From contig NZ_LODW01000046.1 of the NCBI RefSeq assembly GCF_002914525.1, forward strand, positions 103,424-167,423: a stretch of 64,000 bases of DNA. The letters run 5' to 3'. How positions within the stretch are numbered: the first letter of the stretch is position 1; the number at the start of each line of letters is the position of its first letter. Source of the DNA: Rhizobium hidalgonense (lineage in GTDB: Bacteria; Pseudomonadota; Alphaproteobacteria; Rhizobiales; Rhizobiaceae). Under the pieces are notes generated by a model. It was not told the origin of the DNA and made no database searches. It saw nothing but the letters and a program-made list of their open reading frames with translations. The translations under genes and the position numbers were made by a program. Positions 63,490 through 64,000 of this stretch are shown here, piece after piece.

Positions 63490-64000
63490 CTAGCTCGGAG
63501 AATTGGAACAATTTTGATCTTGCAGGCTCTGGAGCGATGCGTCGAGGCTCAGTACCAGGCCTGTCGGGGCATAATCAACAGCGACATTTCCGAAAGCAGA
63601 CAGGCTGGAATAGATGAGCCGGGAGCCGAAGCCCCTCCTTTTCGGAGCTGCCACAGCCGGGCCGCCGCGCTCTCGCCAACGGACGTCGAGGCGATCGTCG
63701 CCCGCTTCTCGACGCAGGGACCACTCGATTTCGACCACTCCGGTATCCGCCGATAGGGCCCCGTACTTCGTCGCGTTCGTGACAAGCTCGTGCAGCACGA
63801 GAGAGAACGCTAACGCAGCCTGGGGGTTCAGTTCGACGGTGGGGCCACGTGCTTTGAAACGTTCCGATCCAAGTCCGAGATTGCTCGCGGTCGCCTCGAC
63901 AATCGTGTCCATGGTCGCAGACAGCCAGTTTTTCTGCAGCAGAATGTCATGCGCGTGGGCATAGGCGTTGATGCGCGCCGATATCGCCTGCTCGACGTCC
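63490..64000 (-). CDS. HWE-family sensor histidine kinase, C-terminal part (5' end beyond window)
   Basis: 170 residues are visible, open to the window edge. RINAYAHAHDILLQKNWLSA is the HWE-type dimerisation/His region end, followed by the ATPase N-box LVLHELVTNATKYGALS, then VEIEWSL, DVRWRERGGPAVAAPKRRGF and GSRLIYSSLSAFGNVAVDY. The conserved His and the W-x-E motif pattern (EIEWSL, RWRERGG) define the class. HWE kinases often read light or stress through PAS domains and feed single-domain receivers or PhyR. The sensor part is outside the window. Confidence 0.88.
   Translation of the reverse strand, partial: DVEQAISARINAYAHAHDILLQKNWLSATMDTIVEATASNLGLGSERFKARGPTVELNPQAALAFSLVLHELVTNATKYGALSADTGVVEIEWSLRREAGDDRLDVRWRERGGPAVAAPKRRGFGSRLIYSSLSAFGNVAVDYAPTGLVLSLDASLQSLQDQNCSNSPS

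Overview
The window looks like accessory DNA (plasmid, chromid or a variable chromosomal stretch) of a Rhizobium/Agrobacterium-type alphaproteobacterium. This rests on protein resemblance read by eye: a MlotiK1-like potassium channel remnant, a fused permease-ATPase amino-acid transporter, paired Ku genes, a kinase-AAA-histidine kinase giant, many small rhizobial-type hypothetical proteins, and high GC with strong Shine-Dalgarno sites. No database search was run.

Layout. 0-10.2 kb (minus): a peptide-type (DppABCDF-like) ABC uptake operon that also carries a predicted glycoside-hydrolase-like protein and a hydroxypyruvate-isomerase-like enzyme, with a divergent LacI regulator. This suggests uptake and breakdown of a carbohydrate-related ligand. 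10.2-12.1 kb: a channel remnant reduced to its pore, then about 1.2 kb without convincing genes but with two minus-strand intrinsic terminators behind structured sequence (candidate sRNAs) and a block of long inverted repeats. 12.1-14.6 kb: a small hypothetical gene and a HipBA toxin-antitoxin pair. 15-18.3 kb: a GT4 glycosyltransferase and an amylo-alpha-1,6-glucosidase-like protein in one operon. 18.8-21.8 kb: an exported protein and a PAS-GAF hybrid histidine kinase. 22-25.6 kb: an NmrA-type oxidoreductase divergent from a LysR regulator, surrounded by decayed genes (two SDR pieces, a VOC/glyoxalase gene, a DinB 5' end).

25.8-32.8 kb: small hypothetical genes, a tRNA-T-arm-like structured segment, one copy of a ~290-bp direct repeat, a RES-type toxin-antitoxin operon with palindromes in its promoter, and a LysR/aldo-keto reductase divergent pair. 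33-39.7 kb: a 1982-residue Ser/Thr kinase-AAA-GAF-PAS-histidine kinase followed by its FixJ-like regulator. 40.5-42.3 kb: a SixA-like phosphatase, a small gene behind an exact EcfG (general stress) promoter motif, and an epoxide-hydrolase remnant. 42.5-48.5 kb: a LacI regulator divergent from an amino-acid-type ABC transporter, a frameshifted Gfo/Idh/MocA gene and a FAD amine oxidase, ending in a strong terminator. Twin 12-bp palindromes sit in the divergent promoter.

48.6-54.2 kb: decayed and small genes, the second copy of the direct repeat (here with an intact gene), a DUF3606 protein, two tandem Ku genes and a single-domain receiver. 54.8-64 kb: a CPA1 Na+/H+ antiporter divergent from a flavin amine oxidase, a glucose-6-phosphate dehydrogenase without its usual partners, several small stress-type proteins (YflT-like, PepSY) and the C-terminal part of an HWE histidine kinase that runs off the end.

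Recurring themes are transporter-catabolic operons under LacI control, toxin-antitoxin pairs, stress and DNA-repair functions, and unusually many gene remnants, as expected of a region that gains and loses DNA often.
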